A stretch of 64,000 bases of DNA from NCBI GenBank assembly GCA_019096065.1, contig JAGUCH010000001.1:17112001-17176000 (forward strand), read 5' to 3'. Within the stretch, counting starts at the first letter, position 1; each line of letters begins with the position of its first letter. Both the position numbers and the translations under genes were made by a program. Below the pieces are notes generated by a model. The model did not search any database, was not told the origin of the DNA, and saw nothing but the letters and a program-made list of their open reading frames with translations. This DNA comes from Paracyclopina nana (lineage: Eukaryota > Arthropoda > Copepoda > Cyclopoida > Cyclopettidae). Below, piece after piece: positions 21,105-32,512 of this stretch.

Positions 21105-23478
21105 CGCTATTTTAATCCTCAAATCCTGGCTTTGGGCAAATTTTTCTGCTTGCAAATATCCGCATTCTTAGCAAAGATCATCCCTAAAGGGTACATGATA
21201 TAATGTAGACTTTGGATACATGATAAGCCATAAAGTCTCCCAGCGAACCCTTTTCTAGATTTGGTAAGGGGGTGGAAGCAATTTTTTAAGACTCCCTTGA
21301 AACTTTCTACTAGGTGCTACAAGAAAGTTTCATAGAAGTGGAATGAAATCACTTTTCTTTTGCTTTCCGAGAAGCGCTTTTTCAGTAGTCAAAAGAAAGC
21401 AATTTCTTCTGGCTTCCAGAAATCGTCTAGAAAGTAGCCTAGAAATTTCTCAAATTAGCCAACTTTTTCCCTGTTTTCATGGAAGTGATTTTTTTGAAGT
21501 CAAAAAAAAGCTTGGACTTAAGATTTTTGCATTTTTACTTTTTAGTAGCAATGCATCCAGTCAGGGGCGACTCAAAAAAAAATTAAAAAATAAAATGTCA
21601 AAGTTTAATGCTATATAAACAGAAGTCTATGGTAATTACTTAAAAATCATATAAGTATTATTTATTTTAATTAAATGTTTTTTGCCTTTTTCGCATCGCC
21701 GCTAACGGATTTTTTTGTTTTCGCGGAAAATAAATTGTTGCTCTGCCAAACTTCCCACCCAGCGTTGCCTGCCAAACCAGCCCAGATTTTACTGGAAACA
21801 AGGAAAGCCCACAGCCGGCATGTTTCCGGTCATTCAGCTGTTATCTTCTTTTAAAGTGGATCAACGGAAAATTATCATTTGAAAGTGGATCAAAATGAGG
21901 GCTTCTAAGCTGACAGAAGACCATCAAACTGCAAAAGGCTAGTTCAAGAAACACGGCTGCTCCATTTTGTTGAGCCAAACCAAGTAAGAATTTGATTTTA
22001 TAATCACTTTGGAAATGGGATGTCTCATAATCAGGATTTGGCGCGCGGATTTTTCTCCACATTAGACACTTGACGAACGAAGCTAATTTTAGCGGGCTGA
22101 TGCCGCTGCCTCGCTTTATGTACATGAGGAGAAATGGTCAGAAATCCCGCGCGCCAAATGCCGATTGTGAAACATCCTCTTTAAAAATTGAAATCACTAC
22201 GAAACTGGCTTTTTGAAATCAGGGCTCCTATACTCTCTTTCAAACTATTTCAGAATCCATCTTTCACTTAATGGTAGTGAATGGGCCGGCTCAACTGTTT
22301 CCCAGGTTATCCAAGCTGCAGCTCACGATCAAATTAGGACATCCTTTGAAAATAGAGAAGTGAGGGCTAGATCCAAGATGGAATGGTCAACAGTGTCATC
22401 TCCTAGTGTGACATTTATTTTTGGCCAATTGTATGTTTTTTTTAATAAAAGCTTTCATGACAATTGAAATAAAAAATTTCTGTGCAACAACAATTCAAGG
22501 TCAAAGCAGAAAGGCTTCCTAGCCTCAATTTTAGCGATTTTACGGCGGCTCTGAAACTCAAAAAAGGCAACTTTCTTTTATTAAAATATTGGCTTCGGAA
22601 CAGCTTCCAATTATTTTTATTTATCGGGTTTATGCCTTGGATGAAAAATGAAAATGACTTTTTTTCGGTTTTCTAAAGCCTAGGAAAAAGTGCTTTCATC
22701 CCCCGATTTTCTGTTGGCTTTTTTGTCACGCTCATAATAATAAGAAATGACTTCCGAAGTTACAACTTTTACTGACTTTCCGATGACTTTTTCCCGGCTA
22801 TGCTGTTCTCAAAAGGGTTCGCTGGGCTGCTACTAAAGTTACAAAGTCTACTTAAAAATGACGTCATCAATTTGATTATTTGCTCTTTTTTAATGATAAA
22901 GAATGCCGGTAATCAAACTCAGAAGTTTGGCTAAAATATTTCCTTTTTTGGAATAAAATCTAGTATCTTGTTAATTAGCTAAAACTGAGGATTTATAAAG
23001 CACGCAAGCTTTTGCTGGAACATTAATAATTACCCGCACTTTTATCACCCATGGATGATTTTGTGCTGCAAGTGGAATTTAAATATTTCCAGTTTTTAAG
23101 TGATCTATACTTATATGCCATGTGCACGTATTTTCAAAATTGTTTTAATTGAGTACTCAATTTTTGGCTATTCTGATGCGTTAGCAATTTAAAAGTGTAT
23201 GAAACATGCAGCTGAAATAATTGCAGGTTTCGTGAAAAGTGGAGATTCATCTTCCGAAACGGTTATTAATTTTACTTATTTTCAAAAGTTTTACAAAGAA
23301 TTTCGTTTCCATCACATTAATTTAATATACTATAGGTACCTTAGTCAATTGGCAAAATCATCACCTTTTTTCAAGTTATTGGACATTTCGACATTTTGGT
23401 GACATTTTATTAAACGCAAAACAAATATTAATTAATCATTTGATGCATAAATTGGCAAATCATTTAAGGATTTGCAGG
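21105..23478. other. Intergenic region
   Basis: AT-rich, 2.4 kb, with only short reading frames lacking recognisable domains. Contains the inverted repeat at 22017-22178 described separately. Nothing else supported. Confidence 0.7.
22017..22178. repeat. Inverted repeat around GCGCGCGGATTT
   Basis: Left arm 22017-22053 (ATGTCTCATAATCAGGATTT then GGCGCGCGG) is inverted at 22141-22178 with a few mismatches, around a loop of about 85 bp. Probably a small MITE relic; no clear target duplication seen. Confidence 0.65.
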
Positions 23479-25210
23479 GGGACTGTATAAAAACCCCAAA
23501 CTACCACAAACTAGCACAAACCAGCACAAACTTTTTAATCTTTAAAATTTCAATGTCGAAAGCTCCCCTATGATCAGGAGAGCTCAAATATGTACTTTTT
23601 TTCATCAAATCCAATGGGAAGTACCTTAAATATCAACTTAAATTAATATAAGAATACTTTATAATAGTCTGATAACACAAACCAGCACAAACCTTTAGAT
23701 TTTCAAAATTCCAAAGCCAAAAGCTCCCATATGTTGAGGAGGGCCCAAATTAAAATTTTCAGCCATCAAATCCAATGGTAAGTGACTTAAATACTAACTT
23801 AAACATTGTAATTGGTGCTATATAAAGAGTTTGGGCCCAAACTAGCACAAACCTGCACAAACCAGCCCAAACCTTCATGAAAAGTGTTTTTCATGCTACA
23901 GATCCTATTGGCTATGCATTTGACACTTTTTCTATTAATGAATGATACTTTTAACTTAAAAACTTAAAAAGCACAAACCAGCACAAATTACAATGTTTAA
24001 GTTAGTATTTAAGTCACTTACCATTGGATTTGATGGCTGAAAATTTTAATTTGGGCCCTCCTCAGCATATGGGAGCTTTTGGCATTGGAATTTTGAAAAT
24101 CTAAAGGTTTGTGCTGGTTTGTGCTTTTTAAGTTTTTAAGTTAAAAGTATCATTCATTAATAGAAAAAGTGTCAAATGCATAGCCAATAGGATCTGTAGC
24201 ATGAAAAACACTTTTCATGAAGGTTTGGGGCTGGTTTGTGCAGGTTTGTGCTAGTTTGGGCCCAAACTCTTTGTATGGCACCAATTACAATGTTTACGTT
24301 AGTATTTAAGTCACTTACCATTGGATTTGATGGCTGAAAATTTTAATTTGGGCCCTCCTCAACATATGGGAGCTTTTGGCATTGGAATTTTGAAAATCTA
24401 AAGGTTTGTGCTGGTTTGTGCTTTTTAAGTTTTTAAGTTAAAAGTATCATTCATTAATAGAAAAAGTGTCAAATGCATAGCCAATAGGATCTGTAGCATG
24501 AAAAACACTTTTCATGAAGGTTTGGGCTGGTTTGTGCAGGTTTGTGCTAGTTTGGGCCCAAACTCTTTGTATGGCACCAATTACAATGTTTAAGTTAATA
24601 TTTAAGTCACTTACCATTGGATTTGATGGCTGAAAATTTTAATTTGGGCTCTCCTCAAGATATGGGAGCTTTTGGCATTGGAATTTTGAAAATCTAAAGG
24701 TTTGTGCTGGTTTGTGCTTTTTAAGTTTTTAAGTTAAAAGTATCATTCATTAATAGAAAAAGTGTCAAATGCATAGCCAATAGGATCTGTAGCATGAAAA
24801 ACACATTTCATGAAGGTTTGGGCTGGTTTGTGCAGGTTTGTGCTAGTTTGGGCCCAAACTCTTTATATAGCACCAATTACAATGTTTAAGTTAGTATTTA
24901 AGTCACTTACCATTGGATTTGATGGCTGAAAATTTTAATTTGGGCCCTCCTCAACATATGGGAGCTTTTGGCTTTGGAATTTTGAAAATCTAAAGGTTTG
25001 TGCTGGTTTGTGCTATCAGACTATTATAAAGTATTCTTATATTAATTTAAGTTGATATTTAAGGTACTTCCCATTGGATTTGATGAAAAAAAAGTACATA
25101 TTTGAGCTCTCCTGATCATAGGGGAGCTTTCTACATTGAAATTTTAAAGATTAAAAAGTTTGTGCTGGTTTGTGCTAGTTTGTGCTAGTTTGGGGTTTTT
25201 ATACAGTCCC
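23479..25210. mobile_element. 1.7-kb foldback transposon with 10-bp target duplication
   Basis: The ends are long inverted copies (GGGACTGTATAAAAACCCC on the left, its complement on the right). The perfect 10-bp direct repeat GATTTGCAGG lies immediately outside at 23469-23478 and 25211-25220. Both arms carry clusters of CACAAACCAGCACAAAC / GTTTGTGCTGGTTTGTG. The right arm contains a roughly 295-bp unit repeated about three times. No transposase frame. A 9-11 bp duplication is typical of Mutator-like elements, so this is best described as a non-autonomous MULE-like foldback element; superfamily by inference. Confidence 0.88.
23990..25020. repeat. Tandem units of about 295 bp inside the foldback element
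   Basis: The motif CAATGTTTAMGTTARTATTT recurs near 23991, 24290, 24585 and 24880. Each is followed by the same sequence (TTTGATGGCTGAAAATTTTA, GTTTGTGCTGGTTTGTGC, GGTTTGTGCTAGTTTGGGCC) with few mismatches. The copies are too similar to be old. Confidence 0.9.
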
Positions 25211-25728
25211 GATTTGCAGGTATCCCTGTTTCCCAAGGATTTCAGCATTGACCTTTAAAAAGCTGAAATTGGAAAGTCACTTTTGAATTGGATGAATGAG
25301 TTGTAAGCAACATCGATCAAGCTTTTCGTTCACCTTCATTGCAGCAAGTTGTGTTTCCTCCTTATTGTAAAAGTAGTACAAACCTAAAGCCTCCAAACAG
25401 AGAACTGTCAATACAACAAAAATTTCAATTGCCAACCTATTTTGCTCAATAATTTTTTTTGCACAATAAAAAAATCTCACATGATTTTTATATTGCAAAT
25501 TCGAGCTGTTGTCATTTCTTTGCTTTTAGGCTTTAGCTGTAGTACTACAACTTTTTATACTACGAAAAATAGCAAGCTACTATGATAGTAGACTTTCATG
25601 TTATATAGCAGAGTTCGTGATCTGTGCTGTGAAACTTTCAGAATCACTTGGTCATGCTATGTTATGCTGGTGTTGACAGCAGAAATGATACATTTTTAGA
25701 AATGAACCTGAATGATCTCAGCTTGATT
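25211..25728. other. Intergenic, 3' of the ataxin-1-like gene
   Basis: AT-rich, about 0.5 kb. A 73-codon minus-strand frame (25277-25498) has no recognisable domain and was not called. Confidence 0.6.
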
Positions 25729-25734
25729 TTTATT
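25729..25734 (-). terminator. AATAAA overlapping the ataxin-1-like stop codon
   Basis: On the minus strand the sequence reads CCGAAATAAAAATC, in which TAA is the stop and AATAAA overlaps it. It may serve as the poly(A) signal, giving a very short 3' UTR; a more distal site cannot be excluded. Confidence 0.35.
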
Positions 25735-27568
25735 TCGGCTCGAATTTGCGTTTTTTCACCGGCTGCTGAAGCTGCTGATGAGGGTCACATTCGTGGAAAT
25801 TGATGGGCGATGAGGCAAGGCCTGTAGATGATTTGGGCCTATTTGATATGGCTCTTTTGAGCAGCAATTTGTCACTTGGTGAAGCAGAGCTGCTTCGTCT
25901 TCGGTCCGATAATATGCAATCTTCTGGGGGTGGAGGAGGTCTCATTTTCCCATTTTCTGCACTCAGATCATTATCAGCATGATTAACATGCGCCAAAGAA
26001 ATGCACACATCTCCAACTGTTAATTGCCTGGTAGGTAGCTGATATCTGGCCAAAGTTCGATCAGGACTTGAACTGGACCAGCCTTGGCCAACCACGAAAA
26101 ATGGGTGCTCCATCGTGGCCTCGACAGCAACCTAAAAATATATTTTGAAAATGCATGCATATTTCAGTTTCAAAAAAATTAAGGATGATTACACAATGAG
26201 AAATTCTGAGTCCTTAAACGCCAAAATAACTCTCAGTGAAACTTTTACGTTTTATCAACAGAGAGGTTAAGTCGTTATGTAACATTTAACTGCCTTGCCA
26301 CCAAAGTAAAATTGAAAGCACCAATTTTCCGAGTCACATTTGATTTTTTTTGCTAAGGTTGTAGCGCAGATTGGCTAAGCCTTTCGCAAGTTTAGCGTAA
26401 AATGTATTTAAATAGCCTGTGATTGTATTTAAATAGCTGCTATTTAAATATATTTTATGTTACGAGCTTTAAATAGCGTGAATATAAATAGTGCAAAAGT
26501 CTAAGCTATGTTACATAACGACATAAGCGCAACATGGGTAAAATGAAGGAGAGCTAATATGCTACAATAATTTTCAGAAAACTTGGGAAAATTTCTAGCT
26601 GGTACTTTATTTTGGCAAAGTTACGTGTACTCAATTAAATGAACAGTTAATGTGACTTGACTGTCATCTCCCAATTTTGATGCCAGGACTCAAAACTGAA
26701 AAGCACTTTCGAAGGATAATGTTTCCTTTCATGTAGGTTTTCTTCAAAATTCGAAAACTTCAGGTTGGCCAAAAGTCACATAAGTTACTAAAAAACTAAA
26801 TTACTTAGCAAGTCAAAAGCTAAAACGTCGTCAAATGATCACATGAACATCACATTCAGTTGGCAGGGAGGAATTCCTTGTTTTTAGCCTGCTTTCTAAG
26901 AAAAGACAGCTATTTCTTTAAAAAGCTGGCAACTTTTCAAAATTGCATCTCCTTACTTGGACGGTCTGATTTGCCACGCTGAATGCAATGCAGACAAGGC
27001 CTGGCCTTTGCAACGAAGGCTCCAGCGAAGTGACCACACTGTGGTCGATTCGCACCATTTTGCACGTTTGAGCACTCTGCAAAAAATCTTCTGTGGTCAA
27101 GCTTTCCACTCTCTTCAAATCTCCATTGGACAGCTGAATCAATGAGCCCAATTTGAAGTGACTGGGGAAATCAGTGTTGGCATAATAATTGCCCTTTTCT
27201 TCAACCGGCTTCCAAGCTCCAAGGATATCTTGATCACTTTTCCCAAGTGCCTGAGATTTGCCCTGATGTATCACAGGCTGAGAAAATCTGGACTCTGCAT
27301 GATGATATTTGGAAAATTCGTCATAATTCACTGGCAGCAAATGTCTGCTGTGGTCAAAAGGGGGCGTGGCCAGATTGGCCTCATAATTGGCACTATGAGC
27401 CAATTTGGGCCTGTGATATGGATTTTGAGCCACCTGATTGAATGGCCCTGACATGGCCCTGAAAAGGCCTTCATGGCTGCTCACCATGGGCCCAAGTCTT
27501 CTGATGACACTCCCCTCGGCCACGCCCCCTGGGTCCGGCCTTTTCGGGCTGCCTTGCTGTTGATGCAT
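25730..27568 (-). CDS. ATXN1: Ataxin-1-like protein with AXH domain
   Basis: Nuclear protein family that binds RNA and transcriptional partners such as Capicua through the AXH domain. Exons 26957-27568 and 26131-25730 (minus strand) join in phase 0 to 337 residues. AXH runs from about residue 148 to 245: HFKLGSLIQLSNGDLKRVES, EDFLQSAQ, then across the splice HPFFVVGQGWSS and LTVGDVCISL, all close to ataxin-1. The C-terminus ends in a basic nuclear-localisation-like sequence, KKRKFEPK. There is no polyglutamine tract beyond a few scattered Gln. The N-terminal 145 residues are low-complexity (His, Pro, Gln rich) and resemble no other domain. The ortholog could equally be named ataxin-1-like. 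Confidence 0.92.
26198..26603. mobile_element. Diverged MITE of the CCCAACCAGAAAT family in the ataxin-1-like intron
   Basis: Shares with other copies the segments TGAAACTTTTACGTTTTATC, GTTATGTAACATTTAACTGC and the right part AATTTTCAGAAAACTTGGGA. Termini are eroded (GAGAAATTCTGAG / AAATTTCTAGCTGG). An AT-rich insertion with repeated TATTTAAATAG lies in the middle (about 26400-26500). Confidence 0.7.
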
Positions 27569-28313
27569 GCTTTGACTTTAGATGTGTACTGCCTGAATTT
27601 GCCGCAACAACTTGAATATATCTCGAGCGCGGCGCGTTTTACTATAGAATATACAGTGCACTGTGTATGTATACAGTAGCAGCTAGTGCTTTATAGCTGT
27701 AGCATTTGAGGGCATAAAGACAAAATAATGGCTTTCTTCTTTTCCTGCAAAAGCTTTCTAAATTAACCTTGCATCTCCTCACAAACAATGTAAAATGCGT
27801 ACTTGAAAGCACAGTGGATAAATTTTTTGGAAATCAAAAATGGTGTGATTATTATTTTGCATTATTGCAATATAGCTCGGGGAAATGAAACTCAGACAGT
27901 TGCAGTGGCAATGATGTATATAATAAACGCTTAATCGAATGCTTGGCGCCAAGAAGAAGAAGAAGACGACGAAGACGCGCATCTCAACTAAATGTAGCTA
28001 AAAGATTTCGCAGTGGGCCCATATAACAATCATCCACAAGTGGCCGCGGCTGCACCAATTCAACCGCTCCGCTCAAAAGTGGAGCTGTTTGGAGGGCTGG
28101 AGTTGCCACACTGTGAAGCAGCCATAATCTTTGGCTTCGTCCTTGAGTGGCGCCAACAGAAATCTTCATCGCATTCCAAACCATGCACACAGCTGAAGAA
28201 CAGACGAGTTCCATCATGATCAATTGCCTCTTTTCCCCGCAGAGCGTTGAACCTAACGGAGCATTTTTTCGCTGTATTTGCAAATACATATTATATGTAT
28301 TTCCAATTATTAA
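27569..28313. other. Intergenic: ataxin-1-like 5' region and sulfatase 3' region
   Basis: Both flanking genes are on the minus strand. I see an AAGAAGAAGACGACGAAGAC-type purine run near 27951-27975 and no gene. A 101-codon minus frame at 27984-28289 has no family resemblance and was not called. Confidence 0.6.
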
Positions 28314-31300
28314 CTAGTGAGGCCATGGGCATAAATATGGGGCAGAGGCTGGGGCATCAAGGCAGTTTTTCAGTGCTTCACATCCAGGTGGGGCCCAATT
28401 CTAACGAAAAGTCTCTTTTTAATATAGTGATTTTGGCAATTTAATGCGATGTTCATCTAGTACACTTTTTGTTACTTCTATAATTGCATTGGTGATTCTT
28501 CTAAAATGTATCGGACAAATTTCGAGATTTTTATAGAAGTGAAATATTGAAATAATTTCATTTTTTTTTCGTAGATGAACACCGCATTAAATGTATTTTT
28601 TTACCATGACTGCTGAGTCACACCAATTCAACATGGGCTCTCCACGAATTAGATTTGCCTCGTGATTTGCCAATATTTCGCGAAGTAGCGGAATCTGCTC
28701 ACCGTACTCCGGAGTCCATGGCTTCACTGGGTACTTTTCTCCAGGATCACGTTCAATGTTGAATAAAATTGGTTGCTCACGATGATCCACTTGTTGGGTC
28801 GTGGTAACATTTGCTATCAGCACTCCAGGGCAATGGTCGATCCCCTAAGTGCAATAATGTTTCCAATGAACACACATAGGAATAATTTGCAATGCTCACT
28901 TTTTCGAGCTCGTTTTGCGGAGTTGTCCAAGTCCACAAGTGCATTTTGTAGCTGTCATGACGAACTGCCATGAGGAGATCACCACGATAATAAAAAACAC
29001 TTCTTTCTTCATTTGGACTCTCTTCGATTTCATTTTGGGACAAAATGCCCAAATCCACGCGAAGATCGTTGCCATCAATCACTCGATCTTTTGGAATGTC
29101 TTGATTGGCCAATTTTATGAGAGTGGTGAACAAATCCATTTGTGTTGCTGGCTTTAAAGACAACGATAATTACATGCCATGATATTACAGTTTCATGCGA
29201 AAAACTTACTTTTCTGAGCACCGATCCGGATGGAATCACTGAAGGCCACCAGGCTATGGTTGGTACTCGAAATCCACCTTCGAAAGTGGTTTGCTTTCCA
29301 CATAAAAGAGGACCATTGCTTCCAGCTAAAAAAATTGCTTCCATAGAATCCTAATATCATACTACTTAAAAAAATTAACCTTGCTCCTTGGAGACCAAAG
29401 CTGCTCCATTGTCAGAGGTGAAAATGACAATTGTGTTGTGGGCAATTCCGGATTCAGTCACCATTTTCAAAATGTCTCCAATGGCACTGTCCAATTCACG
29501 AATGGCATCACCAAAAGCAGTGCCTCGTCCACTCGAGTTTCTGAACGCAGCTGAGGAATAAGTTGGCCCATGCGTTGAATCCGGAGCCCAATAAAGAAAG
29601 AAAGGCTGCTTGGCCTTGTGGATGGTTTTCAAGGCCTCCATACGAAGCAATTGAGTATAATTCGACAACCCCTTGGCACTATCTATAGCGATGCCTTCAT
29701 AGTATCTGCCAATCATATCTTCATTTCGGTACACTGGAATATTAGGCCCTTTGGAGCCATCAGCACTGTACTTGAAATGGCAATTTGGAGCTCCAAACCA
29801 CTCGTCAAATCCATGCTAAGCAATTTATCTTTGTATTTTAAATACTGATAATTTCAGGTATACCTTCAAGGGATGGAATTGGGGACGATGTCCTAGATGC
29901 CATTTGCCAATCAATTTAGTATGGTAACCTCCAATTTTGAGCACTTCTGGCAGCAAAACCTCCGAATCCGGAATGCCACCAACAATCTCTTGAGGAGTGT
30001 AAGCTATAAAAAGTGGATTATGCTCTCTTCTTTACAATAAACATGAAGATAAGTATACCATTTCTGCCAAACGAGTTATTGGAGTAAAATCCATTCCGGA
30101 TGGGAAGTCTTCCAGTAAGCATAGCAGCCCGAGCTGGAATCAACTTGACATTACGTGCTAATTGGCTAATTAGCGTGATAAGTAATGATAATTACATGGA
30201 GAGCATATGGCAGCAGCACTGTAGAAGTTGGTCAAAATCATCCCTTCTTGGGCCATCCGGTCAAGGTTCGGAGTTTCTCGGTTGGGCTCCCCAAAACATC
30301 CCAAATCTCCCCATCCCAACTGAAAGACATTTTATTGGAAAAAAGATGTCTAAAATTAAATACCAAGTAAGGTGATGAAGGGATTTCGTGTGTAAAAAAA
30401 CTAACGCTTTGTATTTCAGGGTTGGTACAACATCAATATCAAAAGGTAAGATTGAAAGCGTAGAATGCCATGTTATTGGTTCAGTTTTCAATTTCAGGTA
30501 GAGAATGAAAGTCTTTTCGGCGATGGGTACGTCATTCGGTCCTTCTCGCCACGAAGGGCTTCCCTCCACAAGACCCAATGGTACAAGCTGCTCCTCGGGG
30601 CCTTTTTCTTGGTTTCCAGCAAATCCAATGCTGGTGAAACGGTCTGACAAATTTTAGCAGGAGCACTGCTGCTAATACAGAAAGAAGAGGACAATGTGGG
30701 GCTCTGGAGCAATTTCCGAGGCCTCTTGCTTGGAGAAGAGGTAGGAGAGGTTGTGGTGGGTGGGAGGCCACTCTTTATGAAAGACTTTCGTTTTCGGGCT
30801 TGCCTAGCATCTGACCCTTTGGTATCCATTGCAGACTCGTCATCAGAGTCATCGTTGTTTTTGAACATTGCAGCTATCTGACTTCGAATGTCCTCCTCTT
30901 CGTCCTGTTCCATCAGTCGAGTCGGTGACACATCCCTGATTTGGTCCGAGTCATCAAGTAGGTTGGCATTCGAAGCATGTCCACAGGTGGGGACATGCAG
31001 GAGATCTTGGACAGATTTGTTGATGGAGTCAATCACTGCTTTGGCATAGGTAACTTTGTCGCATGTCGCAAGTGCTGCTTCGACTGTCGTGGTTGCTCTT
31101 GTCAATGCTGCTTCAGACGGCTTGGAGATCTGCAACGTTGAAACTTTTTCAAAATGTATGTCGAAGAAAACCTCCATGAAAGGAAACGTTATCCTTCGAA
31201 AGTGCTTTTCAGTTTTGAATACGTGCATCAAAATTGAAAGATGGCAATCGAGTCACATTGACTGTTTGCCTAATTTGAATACGCATTATTTTGCCAACTA

Positions 31301-32512
31301 GAAATTTTACCAAGTTTTCTGAGAGTTATAGCAACATGTCCGCACTCCTTCGCTTTACCCATGTTGAGTTTATTTTGTTAAGTAACACTAACTGCGCTAC
31401 CACCTTTGTAAAAAAATCGAATGTGACACTGAAAATTGGTGTTTACAATTTTACTTTGGTGGCAAGGCAGTTGATGTTACATAACGACATGGACTCTATG
31501 TCGATAAAACGCCAAAGTTTCACTGAGAGTTCATTTTTGCGTATGAGGGCTCAGAATTTCCGGTTATATTCAAAGATGAAATTGAAGACAATACCTGAAT
31601 GGACACCCCAGCTCTGAGGGCGGACTGGACTTCGTCCAGGGTTGGAAGGAGAATGGTGAGGTAGACTTCGCTGTCTTCATTGTTCGCCTCGACGGATTTG
31701 GCCATGAGGTTTGTCAAATGAGCCAGCTTTTGTCCTATGGAGCTGGCTTTGTGACACAAACACTTGCTGCTGGAGATGAGATGGCCGCCGTTGGCTCGCT
31801 CAAGCTGGAGATCATGGAGAGTGAGGCCCCAATGTGTGATTCGGAGGACAACCTCGGAGAACTTGTCCTCGGCTGAAGAAGTTGGAGTCTCCTCGTGAAC
31901 CATTTCCTCATAGGAACATCGCCGGGCAAGCTTGTCATCGCCCATTTTTCCGCGTTCCTCGACTCTTCGGTGGCATAAACGAATTACACTTGTCTTCTAG
32001 CCTCCAAATTCAGTAGACGCAACCTTTGTTTTCAAAGCGTAAGAAACGGACCGATTTCAACTCGATCCAATAATTCATTCTATTTAAAATTACTTATAAG
32101 CCAAAAAAATGGAAAAGCAAATGTTTTTAAAGCAATGAAATTTTTCTCACGTCTTTTCCAATGAGTTTGTTGATTCAATTTCATTTAGATAAGCGTCAAT
32201 ATTCTAGAAATATTGATGGTCAGAGCCTTAAAATTTGCGGCTCGAATAAGTTGAGCGCACGCGGCGCCAGAGAGACTGAGTGAATGGAACGAGCGACCGC
32301 AAAACCTCTTTTAGCTAGGATAGCAACAACTCTTGTCCCTTTTATTAGTTTTGTATCTCCCCATTTGACCCTACTTTATAGGATTTTACTCTTAAGAGTG
32401 CTGTTGTTGTGCTACTTACATCATCCATGTTCATTAATATGATGTTTGGCTTGGCCATGACTAAGGAAAAGGCCGAAGAAAATGCACTCATCAGCAAAAG
32501 CATAAATGCCAT
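28314..32512 (-). CDS. GALNS: N-acetylgalactosamine-6-sulfatase-like sulfatase
   Basis: Lysosomal sulfatase that removes 6-sulfate from keratan and chondroitin sulfate in its family. Nine exons on the minus strand: 32420-32512, 30196-30319, 30059-30133, 29864-30003, 29380-29815, 29210-29325, 28900-29151, 28605-28844, 28314-28400. Phases agree; 520 residues against about 522 in human GALNS. Exon 1 encodes a signal peptide and [11 protein letters not shown], the metal-binding Asp pair. Exon 2 ends in ICSPS; C70 of C-S-P-S-R is the formylglycine cysteine, with the Ser codon split by the intron. Further active-site motifs: [56 protein letters not shown]. The last exon encodes [13 protein letters not shown], matching the family C-terminus. 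Introns 2-7 are only 48-62 nt, while intron 1 is 2.1 kb and contains another gene. The exon 5 donor is GTTAAT, weak but consistent. Confidence 0.95.
28441..28590. mobile_element. 150-bp MITE of the TGTTCATCTA family in sulfatase intron 8
   Basis: Ends TTAATGCGATGTTCATCTA and TAGATGAACACCGCATTAA are inverted repeats with one mismatch. It occupies most of the 204-nt intron 28401-28604. Same terminal motif as the elements at 49548 and 51726. Confidence 0.85.
30331..30336 (-). terminator. AATAAA, possible poly(A) signal of the nested gene
   Basis: Lies 158 bp beyond the nested gene's stop and 12 bp before sulfatase exon 2. If used, it would end the nested transcript inside the sulfatase intron. 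Confidence 0.45.
30494..31945 (-). CDS. Unknown nuclear-like protein nested in sulfatase intron 1
   Basis: Not recognised. Exons 31595-31945 and 30494-31129 (minus strand, donor GTATTG, acceptor GTTGCAG) join in phase 0 to 328 residues. The first 200 residues look alpha-helical ([49 protein letters not shown]). An acidic stretch follows ([20 protein letters not shown]), then DDSDDES, basic clusters QARKRKS and PSKRPRK typical of nuclear localisation signals, and a Ser/Pro-rich tail. It lies wholly inside intron 1 of the sulfatase on the same strand. Composition is protein-like through both exons and the exon junction keeps frame, so I think it is real, but no family assignment is offered. The stop could instead be bypassed by a donor near 30531. 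Confidence 0.65.
31294..31565. mobile_element. MITE of the CCCAACCAGAAAT family in the nested gene's only intron
   Basis: Left CCAACTAGAAATTTTACCAA, right CAGAATTTCCGGTTA; nearly identical to the inner unit of the 35065-35544 copy. It fills more than half of the intron 31130-31594. Confidence 0.8.

Noticed and set aside
23479-25210. CRISPR-like array because of repeated GTTTGTGCTGGTTTGTGC
   Set aside because: The repeats are in both orientations inside a foldback transposon, spacing is not that of CRISPR spacers, and the genome is an animal's.
27984-28289. 101-codon minus-strand frame as the sulfatase C-terminus
   Set aside because: The family-matching last exon ([13 protein letters not shown]) is at 28314-28400 and ends in a stop, so this frame lies downstream of the gene.
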